The position numbers and the translations under genes were made by a program. From contig NZ_JACXZC010000005.1 of the NCBI RefSeq assembly GCF_020281205.1, positions 62,001 to 126,000 on the forward strand: a DNA stretch of 64,000 bases. Reading direction: 5' to 3'. The DNA comes from Empedobacter stercoris. Its GTDB lineage: Bacteria; Bacteroidota; Bacteroidia; Flavobacteriales; Weeksellaceae. The notes below the pieces were generated by a model. That model was given only the letters and a program-made list of their open reading frames with translations. It was not told where the DNA came from and did no database searches. Positions 19,880-29,487 of this stretch are shown here, in pieces. Numbering within the stretch: position 1 is the first letter of the stretch; the number at the start of each line of letters is the position of its first letter.

Positions 19880-21556
19880 ATGAAATCGAAATCAATTTTA
19901 TTTATTATGTTTTGTATTCAAGCGATTGCTTTGAATGCACAAGAAACCTACAAAATTACCTATGAACGATTTTCGAATGGTAAAAAAGTAATCGAAAGCA
20001 ATCCAATACAAGTATTAGCTAATACGAAAGAAACCATTATTGGTAAGCAAGAAAGCTTTCATCACACGACAAACTATCCTGATGAAATGGTTTATTACAC
20101 CAAAACAAATCCTTCTGTTATTTCATTGGTGACACAATTTGATTCGGTTCATTCTATTATCTCTAATGATTCAATTGCTCTAAATAAATCGGTTTTTACA
20201 ATTACAAAAGAAACCAAACGTATTTTAGGTTTGCGTTGTAAGAAAGCAACAACCTCTATCAACTCAAACACTATCGATGTTTGGTTTGTCGATAATATGG
20301 ACATCAATGCTGCGCCAACAATAGTGGGACTGAGTTTGGGATTTGTGTTAGAGTTTACACGTAATAATAATATGACCATTCGAGCATCGAAAATAGAACG
20401 TCAAAAAGAACCTATTCCAAGCCAATATATTGCAAAAGAATTACTACAAGAACCTGTCGATATCTTAACTTATAAAGATATTATCTGGAAAAGTAAGTTT
20501 GTAGACATTCCACTTTTAACCAATCAACAGATAAATTTCAGCAATAACTTCCTATCAAACGATTCGATTTATCGCTTTGTTAATGGAACTGTTGTGGTCA
20601 GAAAAATAAAACTTCCATTAATTAAAGAAGGAAGTCAAATTTTCTTAAATGTTACACAACAATCAAATGGAGATGCTTATGACCGTACAGGTTCGGTTTT
20701 TTTGATCCCGCGCGATTCTAAAATCACGTTTATGGATGCTTTGCAAAAAGGAATCAATCAATTGCCTGTATACACTGCGCCAAACAACAAGAAGTATCAA
20801 GGTTATTTTTTGACAGAAAATTATACACCAACTATTGAATTGATGCGATTCTTTACACCTTTTGGCATTAATAAATTTAATCACATACAACTGAAAGGTC
20901 AATCATGGGAAACAGAAGCAAGGTACCGTCAAGAGATAACAGAATTGCAACGATTATTGTCTAATCAAGAGGTTTTAGTTGGATTTTTTATCGGAAATTA
21001 TGATCAAGGTGGGCATACAATTTCAGCCAATATCACAGTTCATCCTTCCAATTCTTCAACTCTTCCAAACAAAAAAGTGCAACCTATTTTCAACACAACA
21101 AACATCATGGAAATGGCAGGTCAAGAATACCCTTCTTTGTTTGATAATCCGAATGGTTTTACAGTTGAATTTACTCTTAAAGAAGATTATAACAATGCGA
21201 AATTACGCTTTACAACGACTGGACATGGTGGCTGGGAAAACGGAGACGAATTTGTACCAAAGGAAAATAGTGTTTTTCTTGATGGACAAAATGTGTTCAA
21301 TATCATTCCTTGGCGACAAGATTGTGGGTCGTATCGTGCTTACAATCCTGCTTCGGGAAACTTTGACAATGGGTTATCTTCCTCTGATTACAGCCGTTCT
21401 AATTGGTGTCCAGGCACAGTTACAAACCCATTTTTTATAGATTTAGGGAACTTAAAAGCGGGAAAACACAGCTTGCAGGTTAAGATTCCTCTAGGAAAAC
21501 CAGAAGGAAACGCGTTTAGTTATTGGAATGTTTCGGGGGTTCTTTTAGGAGAATAA
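19880..21556 (+). CDS. Exported GLPGLI-like / PNGase F-like fusion protein
   Basis: 558 residues with signal peptide ending ALNAQ. Residues 21-175 resemble a GLPGLI domain (YKITYERFSNGKK, DVWFVDNMDINAAP) with a degenerate GLPGLI motif (VGLSLGFVLEF). Residues 230-558 resemble both PNGase F jelly-roll domains: GDAYDRTGSVFLI (Asp268 at the place of catalytic Asp60), GHGGWENGDEF (Glu457 at the place of Glu206), and NPASGNF ... SRSNWCPGTVTNPF matching the NQSPGNW ... AGWCPG stretch. The position of Glu118 is not conserved. PNGase F removes N-glycans from glycoproteins. Activity here is plausible but unproven. Confidence 0.72.
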   Translation: MKSKSILFIMFCIQAIALNAQETYKITYERFSNGKKVIESNPIQVLANTKETIIGKQESFHHTTNYPDEMVYYTKTNPSVISLVTQFDSVHSIISNDSIALNKSVFTITKETKRILGLRCKKATTSINSNTIDVWFVDNMDINAAPTIVGLSLGFVLEFTRNNNMTIRASKIERQKEPIPSQYIAKELLQEPVDILTYKDIIWKSKFVDIPLLTNQQINFSNNFLSNDSIYRFVNGTVVVRKIKLPLIKEGSQIFLNVTQQSNGDAYDRTGSVFLIPRDSKITFMDALQKGINQLPVYTAPNNKKYQGYFLTENYTPTIELMRFFTPFGINKFNHIQLKGQSWETEARYRQEITELQRLLSNQEVLVGFFIGNYDQGGHTISANITVHPSNSSTLPNKKVQPIFNTTNIMEMAGQEYPSLFDNPNGFTVEFTLKEDYNNAKLRFTTTGHGGWENGDEFVPKENSVFLDGQNVFNIIPWRQDCGSYRAYNPASGNFDNGLSSSDYSRSNWCPGTVTNPFFIDLGNLKAGKHSLQVKIPLGKPEGNAFSYWNVSGVLLGE

Positions 21557-21570
21557 ACTGATAGTGATTT

Positions 21571-21655
21571 GAAACCTGCGCTACTTTTACCAAAAACCTG
21601 CGCAGAAGTTTACCAAAACCTGCGCACGAGTTGACCAAAACCTGCGCAGGTTTTT
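21571..21655. repeat. Four copies of a 22-bp tandem repeat ending in a palindrome
   Basis: CCTGCGC occurs at 21575, 21597, 21619 and 21641, exactly 22 bases apart. Each unit has the form AAACCTGCGCA-N-TTNACCA. The last copy extends to AAAACCTGCGCAGGTTTT, a perfect 18-bp palindrome (21637-21654). The array lies between convergent genes, just before a bidirectional terminator. The GC-rich core stands out from the AT-rich surroundings. Confidence 0.85.
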
Positions 21656-21664
21656 ACATGAACA

Positions 21665-21693
21665 TCAAAAGCCCTGTAAAACAGGGCTTTTGA
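21665..21693. terminator. Bidirectional terminator between PNGase F-like gene and icmF
   Basis: TCAAAAGCCCTGT / ACAGGGCTTTTGA is a perfect 13-bp stem with loop AAA and serves the two convergent genes. Confidence 0.88.
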
Positions 21694-21724
21694 TTCTATA
21701 AAATTTATGATATTTAACTAAAAA

Positions 21725-24700
21725 CTACATGTTTCTTCTGTACTGACCACCTACTTTGAATAAAGCATCTGTAATCTGCCCAAGAGAACAAACTTTGGTC
21801 ACATCCATCAACGCTTCAAATATATTACCGTTCTGAATAGCGATTTGTTGTACTTTCTCTAACCATACTTTTGCTTGTTCTTCTTTCGATTGATGCAAGC
21901 GTTCTTTCGTTTTAATTTGGAATTGTTTTTCCTCTTCTGTTGCACGAATAACCTCTGCCGGAACCACTGTTGGCGAACCTTTAGAGCTTAAGAACGTATT
22001 TACACCAATAATTGGGAACGTTCCGTTGTGTTTCAACGTTTCGTAATACAACGATTCTTCTTGTATTTTAGAACGTTGATACATCGTTTCCATCGCGCCT
22101 AAAACACCTCCACGCTCTGTAATACGATCAAACTCTTGTAAAACCGATTCTTCCACTAAGTCGGTTAACTCTTCGATAATGAACGAACCTTGAATTGGAT
22201 TTTCGTTTTTCGCTAAACCTAATTCTTTGTTGATAATCAACTGAATAGCCATTGCTCTACGTACCGATTCTTCTGTTGGCGTTGTAATAGCCTCATCGTA
22301 CGCATTGGTATGCAACGAGTTACAGTTGTCGTAAATTGCATACAATGCTTGCAACGTTGTACGGATATCGTTGAAGTCGATTTCTTGTGCGTGTAACGAA
22401 CGACCAGATGTTTGAATATGGTATTTCAACATTTGCGCGCGCTCATTAGCACCATATTTATTTTTCAATGCCTTAGCCCAAATTCTTCTCGCTACACGAC
22501 CAATTACTGAATATTCTGGATCGATACCATTCGAGAAGAAAAACGATAAGTTTGGTCCAAACGCATTGATATCCATTCCGCGAGATAAATAATATTCCAC
22601 ATACGTGAAACCGTTTGCCAACGTAAACGCCAATTGTGTAATTGGATTCGCTCCTGCCTCTGCAATATGGTAACCCGAAATAGAAACCGAATAGAAGTTA
22701 CGTACATTTTGATTGATGAAATACTCTTGAACATCTCCCATCAAACGCAACGCAAACTCAGTACTGAAGATACATGTATTTTGTGCTTGATCTTCTTTTA
22801 AAATATCTGCCTGAACCGTTCCACGAACTTGCGCCAACGTATTCTTCTTAATTTCAGCATACACCTCTGCAGGTAAAACTTGATCTCCAGTTACACCTAA
22901 CAACATCAATCCTAATCCATCGTTCCCTTCAGGTAAATCGCCATTGTAACGTGGTCTTTCTAAGCCTTTATCTTCATAAATAGCTTTAATTTTCGCTTCC
23001 GTTTCAGCTTCTAAACCGTTTTCTTTAATGTATTTTTCACAGTTTTGATCGATAGCCGCATTCATAAAGAACCCTAACAACATAGGTGCAGGACCGTTAA
23101 TGGTCATCGAAACCGATGTCATAGCATGTGATAAATCGAAACCAGAATACAATTTTTTTGCATCATCTAAACAACAAATCGAAACACCAGCGTTACCAAT
23201 CTTCCCGTAAATATCAGGACGATGCCCTGGATCGTTTCCGTATAAAGTCACCGAGTCAAAAGCTGTTGATAAACGCTTCGCTGGCATGCCTTTCGACACA
23301 TAATGAAAACGTCTGTTAGTACGCTCTGGTCCACCTTCTCCAGCAAACATACGCGTTGGATCTTCTCCTTCACGTTTAAACGGATATAATCCTGATGTAA
23401 ATGGAAACTCTCCTGGTACGTTTTCTTGTAAAACCCAACGTAAAATATCGCCCCAAGCTTCGTACTTTGGCAACGCAATTTTAGGGATTTGTAAGTGCGA
23501 TAGCGATTCAGAATGTGTCTGAATTTTAATCTCTTTATCGCGAACTTTAAACGTATAAACCGGATTTTTATATTTATTTACCTTTTCATCCCAAGTTGTA
23601 ATAACTTCCCAGTTGAAAGGATCTAAGTTCATTTTATATTTATCGAACTCTGCTAAAAGAACTTTTACTAAATCAGCGTTGTCTGTCCCAGTAACTTCGA
23701 TTCCATGCGGATTGACAGTAGGCATTTTACCAGAAAGCGTTTCGATTGTTTTGAAAAAACCGTACAACTTCTGTGCAACTTCTTTTTGAGAAACTACTTT
23801 TGCATCGTAACCTCTATTATTTTCCGCAATTTCAGATAAATAACGTGTACGAGCAGGCGGAATCACAAAAATTTTCTCTGACATCTCTTTTGTAATTTCA
23901 AAAGTCGAGTTCAAATCAGCTCCCGTTTTCTCAACCACTTTATCAATAATAGATTTGTATAATTGATTCGTTCCTGGATCGTTAAATTGAGAGGCTATTG
24001 TTCCAAAAACTGGCATTTCATCAGGATTTACATCCCACAGATTATGATTGCGTTGGTATTGTTTTTTCACATCGCGTAACGCATCTAAAGCACCACGTTT
24101 ATCAAATTTATTGATCGCAACAATGTCAGCAAAATCTAGCATGTCGATTTTTTCTAACTGCGTTGCAGCACCAAATTCTGGTGTCATGATGTACAATGAT
24201 GCATCCGAATGATCTAAAATTTCGGTATCCGATTGACCAATTCCTGAAGTTTCTAAAATAATCAAATCATATTGCGCCGCTTTCAAAACCTGAATCGCTT
24301 CTTCCACATACTTAGATAAAGCTAAGTTTGATTGACGAGTTGCTAACGAACGCATGTACACACGAGGGTTGTTAATTGAATTCATACGAATACGATCGCC
24401 TAACAACGCTCCACCTGTCTTCTTTTTTGAAGGATCAACTGAAACCAACGCAATTGATTTCTCTGGAAAATCAATTAAAAAACGACGCACTAATTCATCA
24501 ACCATAGAAGATTTCCCTGCTCCACCTGTTCCAGTAATTCCTAAAACTGGTGCAGATTTATCTGCTACTTTATCATAGTCAAAGGCTTTTAAGAAGTCCT
24601 CTTCGCGATTTTCTGCCAACGAAATTAAACGAGCAATCGTTGTGATGTCTTTATCTTGTAACGATTGATACACATCTTTTCCGTTTGGTAACTCTAAAGC

Positions 24701-25186
24701 AGCTGTAGGGAAATCAGATTTCTCAACCATATCGTTAATCATTCCTTGCAAACCTAATTCTCGCCCGTCATCTGGAGAATAGATACGTGTAATTCCGTAA
24801 TCCATCAATTCCTTGATTTCCGAAGGTAAGATAACTCCACCTCCACCACCAACGATGCGGATATGACCTGCTCCTCTTTCTTGAAGCAAATCGTACATAT
24901 ACTTAAAATATTCGTTATGACCACCCTGATATGATGTCATAGCAATTGCATTTGCATCTTCTTGAATGGCTGTATTTACAACATCTTCAACAGATTTATC
25001 GTGACCTAAATGTATAACCTCGCAACCCGTTGCTTGGATAATACGACGCATGATATTAATAGCAGCATCGTGCCCATCAAACAAAGCAGCAGCAGTTACA
25101 ATACGCACTTTGTTTTTAGGATGATAAGCCTCTTGTATAGGATGTACAAACTTTTCTTTCTTTTCTTCTTGAGTAATTTGTGACAT
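21725..25186 (-). CDS. icmF: Fused isobutyryl-CoA mutase IcmF (B12-dependent)
   Basis: 1153 residues in three parts. The N-terminal B12-binding domain has the DGHDAA motif, with axial ligand His39, plus [13 protein letters not shown] MeaB-like P-loop GTPase follows, with Walker [13 protein letters not shown] at about 217-227 and INKFDKRG. The large mutase TIM barrel is at the C terminus. Substrate-site residues are Phe603 ([18 protein letters not shown]) and Gln802 (AQNTCIFS), where methylmalonyl-CoA mutases have Tyr and Arg, so this is an isobutyryl/butyryl-CoA mutase with built-in chaperone. Known family members also isomerise pivalyl-CoA. Confidence 0.93.
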   Translation of the reverse strand: MSQITQEEKKEKFVHPIQEAYHPKNKVRIVTAAALFDGHDAAINIMRRIIQATGCEVIHLGHDKSVEDVVNTAIQEDANAIAMTSYQGGHNEYFKYMYDLLQERGAGHIRIVGGGGGVILPSEIKELMDYGITRIYSPDDGRELGLQGMINDMVEKSDFPTAALELPNGKDVYQSLQDKDITTIARLISLAENREEDFLKAFDYDKVADKSAPVLGITGTGGAGKSSMVDELVRRFLIDFPEKSIALVSVDPSKKKTGGALLGDRIRMNSINNPRVYMRSLATRQSNLALSKYVEEAIQVLKAAQYDLIILETSGIGQSDTEILDHSDASLYIMTPEFGAATQLEKIDMLDFADIVAINKFDKRGALDALRDVKKQYQRNHNLWDVNPDEMPVFGTIASQFNDPGTNQLYKSIIDKVVEKTGADLNSTFEITKEMSEKIFVIPPARTRYLSEIAENNRGYDAKVVSQKEVAQKLYGFFKTIETLSGKMPTVNPHGIEVTGTDNADLVKVLLAEFDKYKMNLDPFNWEVITTWDEKVNKYKNPVYTFKVRDKEIKIQTHSESLSHLQIPKIALPKYEAWGDILRWVLQENVPGEFPFTSGLYPFKREGEDPTRMFAGEGGPERTNRRFHYVSKGMPAKRLSTAFDSVTLYGNDPGHRPDIYGKIGNAGVSICCLDDAKKLYSGFDLSHAMTSVSMTINGPAPMLLGFFMNAAIDQNCEKYIKENGLEAETEAKIKAIYEDKGLERPRYNGDLPEGNDGLGLMLLGVTGDQVLPAEVYAEIKKNTLAQVRGTVQADILKEDQAQNTCIFSTEFALRLMGDVQEYFINQNVRNFYSVSISGYHIAEAGANPITQLAFTLANGFTYVEYYLSRGMDINAFGPNLSFFFSNGIDPEYSVIGRVARRIWAKALKNKYGANERAQMLKYHIQTSGRSLHAQEIDFNDIRTTLQALYAIYDNCNSLHTNAYDEAITTPTEESVRRAMAIQLIINKELGLAKNENPIQGSFIIEELTDLVEESVLQEFDRITERGGVLGAMETMYQRSKIQEESLYYETLKHNGTFPIIGVNTFLSSKGSPTVVPAEVIRATEEEKQFQIKTKERLHQSKEEQAKVWLEKVQQIAIQNGNIFEALMDVTKVCSLGQITDALFKVGGQYRRNM

Positions 25187-25364
25187 TTATTTGTGATTTT
25201 GATTTTTAATGACTCTTGCTAAGATACTATAATTTTTAAACTAAAAATATACCTATAAATTATCATATCAAGTAAAATAAACAAATAACATTGACAGGTT
25301 CATAAATTTTCTTTTGATTTTATTGCAATATATCATTAACTTTAAAAGCACTAAACTGAGTTAT

Positions 25365-26267
25365 ATGAATACTTATACTTTGAAAAACCTTTCTGAATTT
25401 TCTGAATTGAATGAACAAATGATTACATTATGGAATAAGAAGTATAAGCTTTTTACGGAAGAAAAAATTAATCAAAATACTTTATTTGATCACGAAAATT
25501 TAAAGAAATTAATGCTGATCTCTTTTCTTAATGAATCAAATAAAAAAAATACGATTGAGAAATTGAGTTTAAAGACAATTTCCGAATTACAAGTTATTTG
25601 TGAATTTGAGATACAAACTTATCTTCAAAATAATAAAAATTATCGTCCATTAATTAAACTAATGGTTTGTTCGTGTTTTTCGTATGATGCGAAGTTTTTT
25701 GATACAGTCTTAACCATTTGCTTCAAAAAATTAGGCATTGGGATTTGTTGTAACGACATTGTATTTCCTTTTTTGAGTCTTATGTCAGAAATACTTACAA
25801 AGTATTCAATACAAGAATCATTGATTTCATTTTCAAATAATTTAATTCGAAAACATCTTTTTTATCTTATTAAATCAATAAATCAAACAGAAACGAATAA
25901 TCGCAAATGGATGTTGTTTTTACCACAAGATGAATTTCATGATTTAGAACTGTTATATTCTTATTTATTTTTAAAAATAAACAATGAAAAAGGAATTTAT
26001 TTAGGTGAAAATCAAAGTTTAAAATCTATTATAGAATGTTTGGAACATCTAAACATCACCCATATCGTTATTTACATCAGTGAAAATTATAATATAAATA
26101 CGCTAACAGATTATATCATCACTATCAAAAAAAAATATCCTACAATCACTATTTTTTTAACAAGCTATAAACCTTTAAAAGAGAAAATAACAGATAAAAT
26201 CACATATATTAATATCAATTCTCCTCAGATGTTTAATGCATATCTAAAAAAAATTATGATGATGTAA
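25365..26267 (+). CDS. MerR-type regulator with cobalamin-binding-like domain
   Basis: 300 residues from the ATG at 25365; an upstream in-frame start at 25314 adds an unlikely tail. Residues 1-70 form a MerR winged helix (MNTYTLKNLSEFSE, MITLWNKKYKLFTEE, DHENLKKLMLISFLNES). Residues 80-180 are helical. Residues 190-300 look like a Rossmann B12-binding domain; LPQDEFHDLELLYSYLF matches the D-x-H region that supplies the cobalt-ligating His in CarH/LitR-type regulators. It is divergent from icmF with a 178-base spacer, so it may sense B12 and control that gene. The domain is divergent and B12 binding is unproven. Confidence 0.72.
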   Translation: MNTYTLKNLSEFSELNEQMITLWNKKYKLFTEEKINQNTLFDHENLKKLMLISFLNESNKKNTIEKLSLKTISELQVICEFEIQTYLQNNKNYRPLIKLMVCSCFSYDAKFFDTVLTICFKKLGIGICCNDIVFPFLSLMSEILTKYSIQESLISFSNNLIRKHLFYLIKSINQTETNNRKWMLFLPQDEFHDLELLYSYLFLKINNEKGIYLGENQSLKSIIECLEHLNITHIVIYISENYNINTLTDYIITIKKKYPTITIFLTSYKPLKEKITDKITYININSPQMFNAYLKKIMMM

Positions 26268-26271
26268 ATGG

Positions 26272-26943
26272 CTATTTTATTTTCCAATCAATTGGCTGAA
26301 TATTTTTAGCTTCTAAAAATGAATTGGTTTTAGAAAAAGGTTTACTTCCCCAAAATCCTCTGTAAGCTCCTAATGGAGACGGATGTGAAGATTCGATCAC
26401 AAAATGTTTAAAACGATCTATTTTTGCACCTTTTTTTTGTGCATAGGCTCCCCATAATATAAACACTACGTTGTCTTTTTTATCTGAAAGCTGTTGTATC
26501 ACAGCATCTGTAAACTTTTCCCAACCTTTCTTTTGATGTGATCCAGGATTTGATGCTTCAACGGTTAATGTTGCATTCAATAAAAGAACACCTTGTTTTG
26601 CCCAAGGTTCTAAATTACCTGAAGTAGCAATTTCAATGTCCAAATCATTCTTTAATTCTTTGTAAATATTGCGTAAGCTTGGAGGTAATTTAATTCCATC
26701 TGCAACAGAAAAAGACAATCCATTCGCCTGTCCTTCCCCATGATAGGGATCTTGCCCAATTAAAACGACTTTAACATTGTCAAATGATGTATTATCAAAA
26801 GCAGAAAATATTTTGGATGCGGGAGGGTAAATTGTTTTTGTTTGGTATTCATCTCTAACAAAATCAATCAATTTTATAAAATAATCTTTCTCAAATTCAT
26901 CCTTCAATACTTCTTTCCAAGTCGCATCAATCTTCACATCCAT
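26272..26943 (-). CDS. ung: Uracil-DNA glycosylase
   Basis: 223 residues of the family 1 UDG. The catalytic water-activating motif is VVLIGQDPYHGEGQANGLSF, and the DNA-intercalation loop is SSHPSPLGAYRGFWGSKPFS. Both are intact. It removes uracil from DNA in base-excision repair. Its stop is only 4 bases from that of the convergent MerR-type gene. Confidence 0.97.
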   Translation of the reverse strand: MDVKIDATWKEVLKDEFEKDYFIKLIDFVRDEYQTKTIYPPASKIFSAFDNTSFDNVKVVLIGQDPYHGEGQANGLSFSVADGIKLPPSLRNIYKELKNDLDIEIATSGNLEPWAKQGVLLLNATLTVEASNPGSHQKKGWEKFTDAVIQQLSDKKDNVVFILWGAYAQKKGAKIDRFKHFVIESSHPSPLGAYRGFWGSKPFSKTNSFLEAKNIQPIDWKIK

Positions 26944-26976
26944 TTTTCACTTTTATTACGGAAACAAAATTATGCG

Positions 26977-26984
26977 TAAATTTG
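26977..26984 (+). promoter_or_regulatory. TAnnTTTG -7 box directly before mutS2
   Basis: TAAATTTG ends 5 bases before the ATG at 26990. This favours the start at 26990 over the in-frame ATG at 26972, which would lie within the promoter. Confidence 0.6.
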
Positions 26985-26989
26985 TATCA

Positions 26990-29137
26990 ATGCAAATATC
27001 AGAACAAACTTTAAAGGATTTAGAATTTAATGCGGTACAAAAAGAAATCGCAGAATTTGCTTATACAGAAAAGGTTGAAGAATTTATTCATCAATTAAAA
27101 CCTTATGAAGATCACCAAATTTTGGTGCAGGACCTTCAGACGACAAATGAATATTTGAAAACATTTGAAACGGGAAATCGTTTTCCTTTTTCAGAATATT
27201 ATATTTTAGATGAAAATCTGAGTCGATTAGAAATCGAAAATTATTATTTGCCAGCCGAAGAATTTTTCAAAATCAAGGCCAATACACTTCAAGTAAAAGA
27301 AATCTTGAAATATTTGACGCTTTTTCATGAGTACACACCTGTTTTATTCGAGAAAGCTTCGACGATTAACTACGAAAAAAATATCGTAAAATTAATTGAT
27401 CAAGTATTCAATAAATTTGGAGAAATAAAAGATGATGCAAGTCCAGCTTTAAAAATTGTACGTGATAGACTTCGTCATTTAAATGGTCGTATTACCGAAT
27501 TATTTAACAAGTCGATGAGTTATCATTCTGATTATTTGGATGATATTCGTGAATCTGTTATTGGAAATCGTCGAGTTTTAGCTGTAAAATCTGCGTTAAG
27601 AAAACGTGTAAAAGGTCAATTTTTAGGAACATCAAAAACAGGATCAATTACATTTATTGAGCCAGAGAGTGTCCTAAATCCTCGTCGCGAATGGGAAGAA
27701 TTTAAAGAAGAAGAAAAACATTTGATTATTCAAATTTTATTGGATTTAACTGCTCAAATTGCGGAATACAAACCTCATCTTGAAGAATATCAAACGTTTT
27801 TGGAATACATTGATTTTACGCAAGCTAAAGCAAATTATGCGTATTTAATCAATGGTATTTTACCCGAAATTTCAGAAAAGAGAATCATTAAATTAGTGGA
27901 TGCGTTTCATCCGGTTTTGTATTTAAACAATAAAAGAAAAACACAAAAAACAATTCCACAAAGTTTAGAAATAAATGAAGATTGCCGAATCATTATTATT
28001 TCTGGACCAAATGCAGGGGGAAAATCCATCACATTAAAAACAATTGGTTTATTGCAATTGATGATTCAAAGTGGAGTTTTGGTTCCTGTAAAAGAAGAAA
28101 GTCAATTTGGATTTTTTGATCAAATTTTTACCGATATTGGGGATAATCAGTCGATTGAAAATCATTTATCAACCTACAGTTATCGTCTAAAACAAATGTC
28201 GTATTTTTTGAAAAATGCAGATGACAAAACATTATTATTGGTTGATGAATTTGGTACGGGCTCTGACCCTGAATTAGGTGGTGCATTAGCAGAAGTATTC
28301 TTTGAAGAGTTTTACGAACGAAATTCTTTTGGCGTTTTTACAACGCATTACACCAACATCAAATTGAGTGCTGAAAGCTTACCAGAAGCGATAAATGCTT
28401 GTATGTTGTTTGATAAAAAAACGCTCGAACCACTTTATCGTTTAGAAATTGGGCAAGCTGGAAGTTCGTTTACATTTGAAGTAGCAGAGAAAAATAAAAT
28501 TCCTTACCGTTTGATTAATCGTGCGAAGAAAAAAGTTGAAAGTGAAAAAGTAAGTTTAGATAAAACTATTTTAAAACTTCAACAAGAAAAATTTGAAATT
28601 CAAAAAACGAAAGATCATGTTGAAGAGTTACGCGAAACGAATATTGAACATAATGAAAAATTAGAACTAACGAACGAAAAAATTCAGCAAAAATTATATG
28701 ATTTCCAACAATTATATGATCGTGAACAAAAACGTTTGAAATTGGGTGAACGTATTTCGAATATGGCTGATTCTTACTTAAAAACGAAGAATAAAAAACA
28801 AATGATTGCCAATTTCTTGAAGTTGATTGAAATGGAAAATTCGAAAAAGACGAAAGAAGTTCAACAGTTAAAGAAAATCGAAAAAATTGTAGAGAAAGAA
28901 GTTAAGCGAGAATTAAAAGAAAATTCAGAAACAATTTCTCAGCAAAAACAAGTCATTGAACAGAAAGAAAAAGCTGAAACGAAGAAAAAAATTGAGGCAT
29001 TGAAAGTTGGTGATCGTGTCAAAATTCATGGTTCATCGAGTGTTGGAACGATAGATAAATTGAAAAAAGATACCGTTTTTGTAAATTACGGCTTATTTAC
29101 AACTCAAATCAATGTCAATGAAGTATATAAAATTTAG
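26990..29137 (+). CDS. mutS2: MutS2-family ATPase lacking a Smr domain
   Basis: 715 residues from the ATG at 26990. The core and clamp helices come first. The ATPase has Walker A IISGPNAGGKSITLKT, Walker B LLLVDEFGTGSDPELGG and FTTHYTNIKL. Then a charged coiled coil runs to about residue 655, and a KOW-like beta domain (KVGDRVKIHGSSSVGTIDKL) ends the protein. Normal MutS2 proteins of about 780 residues end with a Smr endonuclease domain; here none is present. MutS2 acts on branched DNA and, in some bacteria, rescues collided ribosomes via Smr. Loss of Smr suggests a restricted role. Confidence 0.9.
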   Translation: MQISEQTLKDLEFNAVQKEIAEFAYTEKVEEFIHQLKPYEDHQILVQDLQTTNEYLKTFETGNRFPFSEYYILDENLSRLEIENYYLPAEEFFKIKANTLQVKEILKYLTLFHEYTPVLFEKASTINYEKNIVKLIDQVFNKFGEIKDDASPALKIVRDRLRHLNGRITELFNKSMSYHSDYLDDIRESVIGNRRVLAVKSALRKRVKGQFLGTSKTGSITFIEPESVLNPRREWEEFKEEEKHLIIQILLDLTAQIAEYKPHLEEYQTFLEYIDFTQAKANYAYLINGILPEISEKRIIKLVDAFHPVLYLNNKRKTQKTIPQSLEINEDCRIIIISGPNAGGKSITLKTIGLLQLMIQSGVLVPVKEESQFGFFDQIFTDIGDNQSIENHLSTYSYRLKQMSYFLKNADDKTLLLVDEFGTGSDPELGGALAEVFFEEFYERNSFGVFTTHYTNIKLSAESLPEAINACMLFDKKTLEPLYRLEIGQAGSSFTFEVAEKNKIPYRLINRAKKKVESEKVSLDKTILKLQQEKFEIQKTKDHVEELRETNIEHNEKLELTNEKIQQKLYDFQQLYDREQKRLKLGERISNMADSYLKTKNKKQMIANFLKLIEMENSKKTKEVQQLKKIEKIVEKEVKRELKENSETISQQKQVIEQKEKAETKKKIEALKVGDRVKIHGSSSVGTIDKLKKDTVFVNYGLFTTQINVNEVYKI

Positions 29138-29459
29138 TTTTTTCATTTTATTATTAAGTTTTCAGTCTTGTTTATGGCAAGAAGATGACAGCAAACATTA
29201 TTCTTGTTCTTTTACAGTTGATGTAACAGATTGGAACAAAACCTTGAATAATTGCAAGTATACCGTCACTATCAACAATAGAGGAATGATGAATGAGAAA
29301 GGTATTTTTCAATTTAAATTTAAAAATGCTTCAAAAATTTATTCGAAACATTCGGCTATATATACAATTCAAGAAGGGATTAATACTATTCCGATAGAAA
29401 TAAGTAATTGTAATTTTGCAGATGAAATAATTGATGTTTGTTTTATGCAATATAAATAA
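29118..29459 (+). CDS. Small predicted lipoprotein, unknown
   Basis: 113 residues from the ATG at 29118, which gives the lipoprotein signal MKYIKFSFFILLLSFQSC with Cys at residue 18. It overlaps the mutS2 coding end by 20 bases. The mature part is about 95 residues with a beta-rich look and an internal Cys (NNCKY, SNCNF, IDVCF). No family recognised. Bidirectional terminator follows. Confidence 0.6.
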   Translation: MKYIKFSFFILLLSFQSCLWQEDDSKHYSCSFTVDVTDWNKTLNNCKYTVTINNRGMMNEKGIFQFKFKNASKIYSKHSAIYTIQEGINTIPIEISNCNFADEIIDVCFMQYK

Positions 29460-29480
29460 GGACTTCTAAATTGAAGTCCT
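29459..29480. terminator. Bidirectional terminator
   Basis: AGGACTTC / GAAGTCCT with a 6-base loop between convergent genes; it begins at the last base of the lipoprotein stop codon. Confidence 0.75.
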
Positions 29481-29487
29481 CATTCTT

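Noticed and set aside
21571-21655. CRISPR array
   Set aside because: Spacers are absent; units are contiguous 22-bp repeats with no cas genes nearby.
21725-25186. Methylmalonyl-CoA mutase as the name of the B12 enzyme
   Set aside because: The Tyr and Arg of methylmalonyl-CoA mutase are Phe603 and Gln802 here, and the GTPase and B12 domains are fused in IcmF order.
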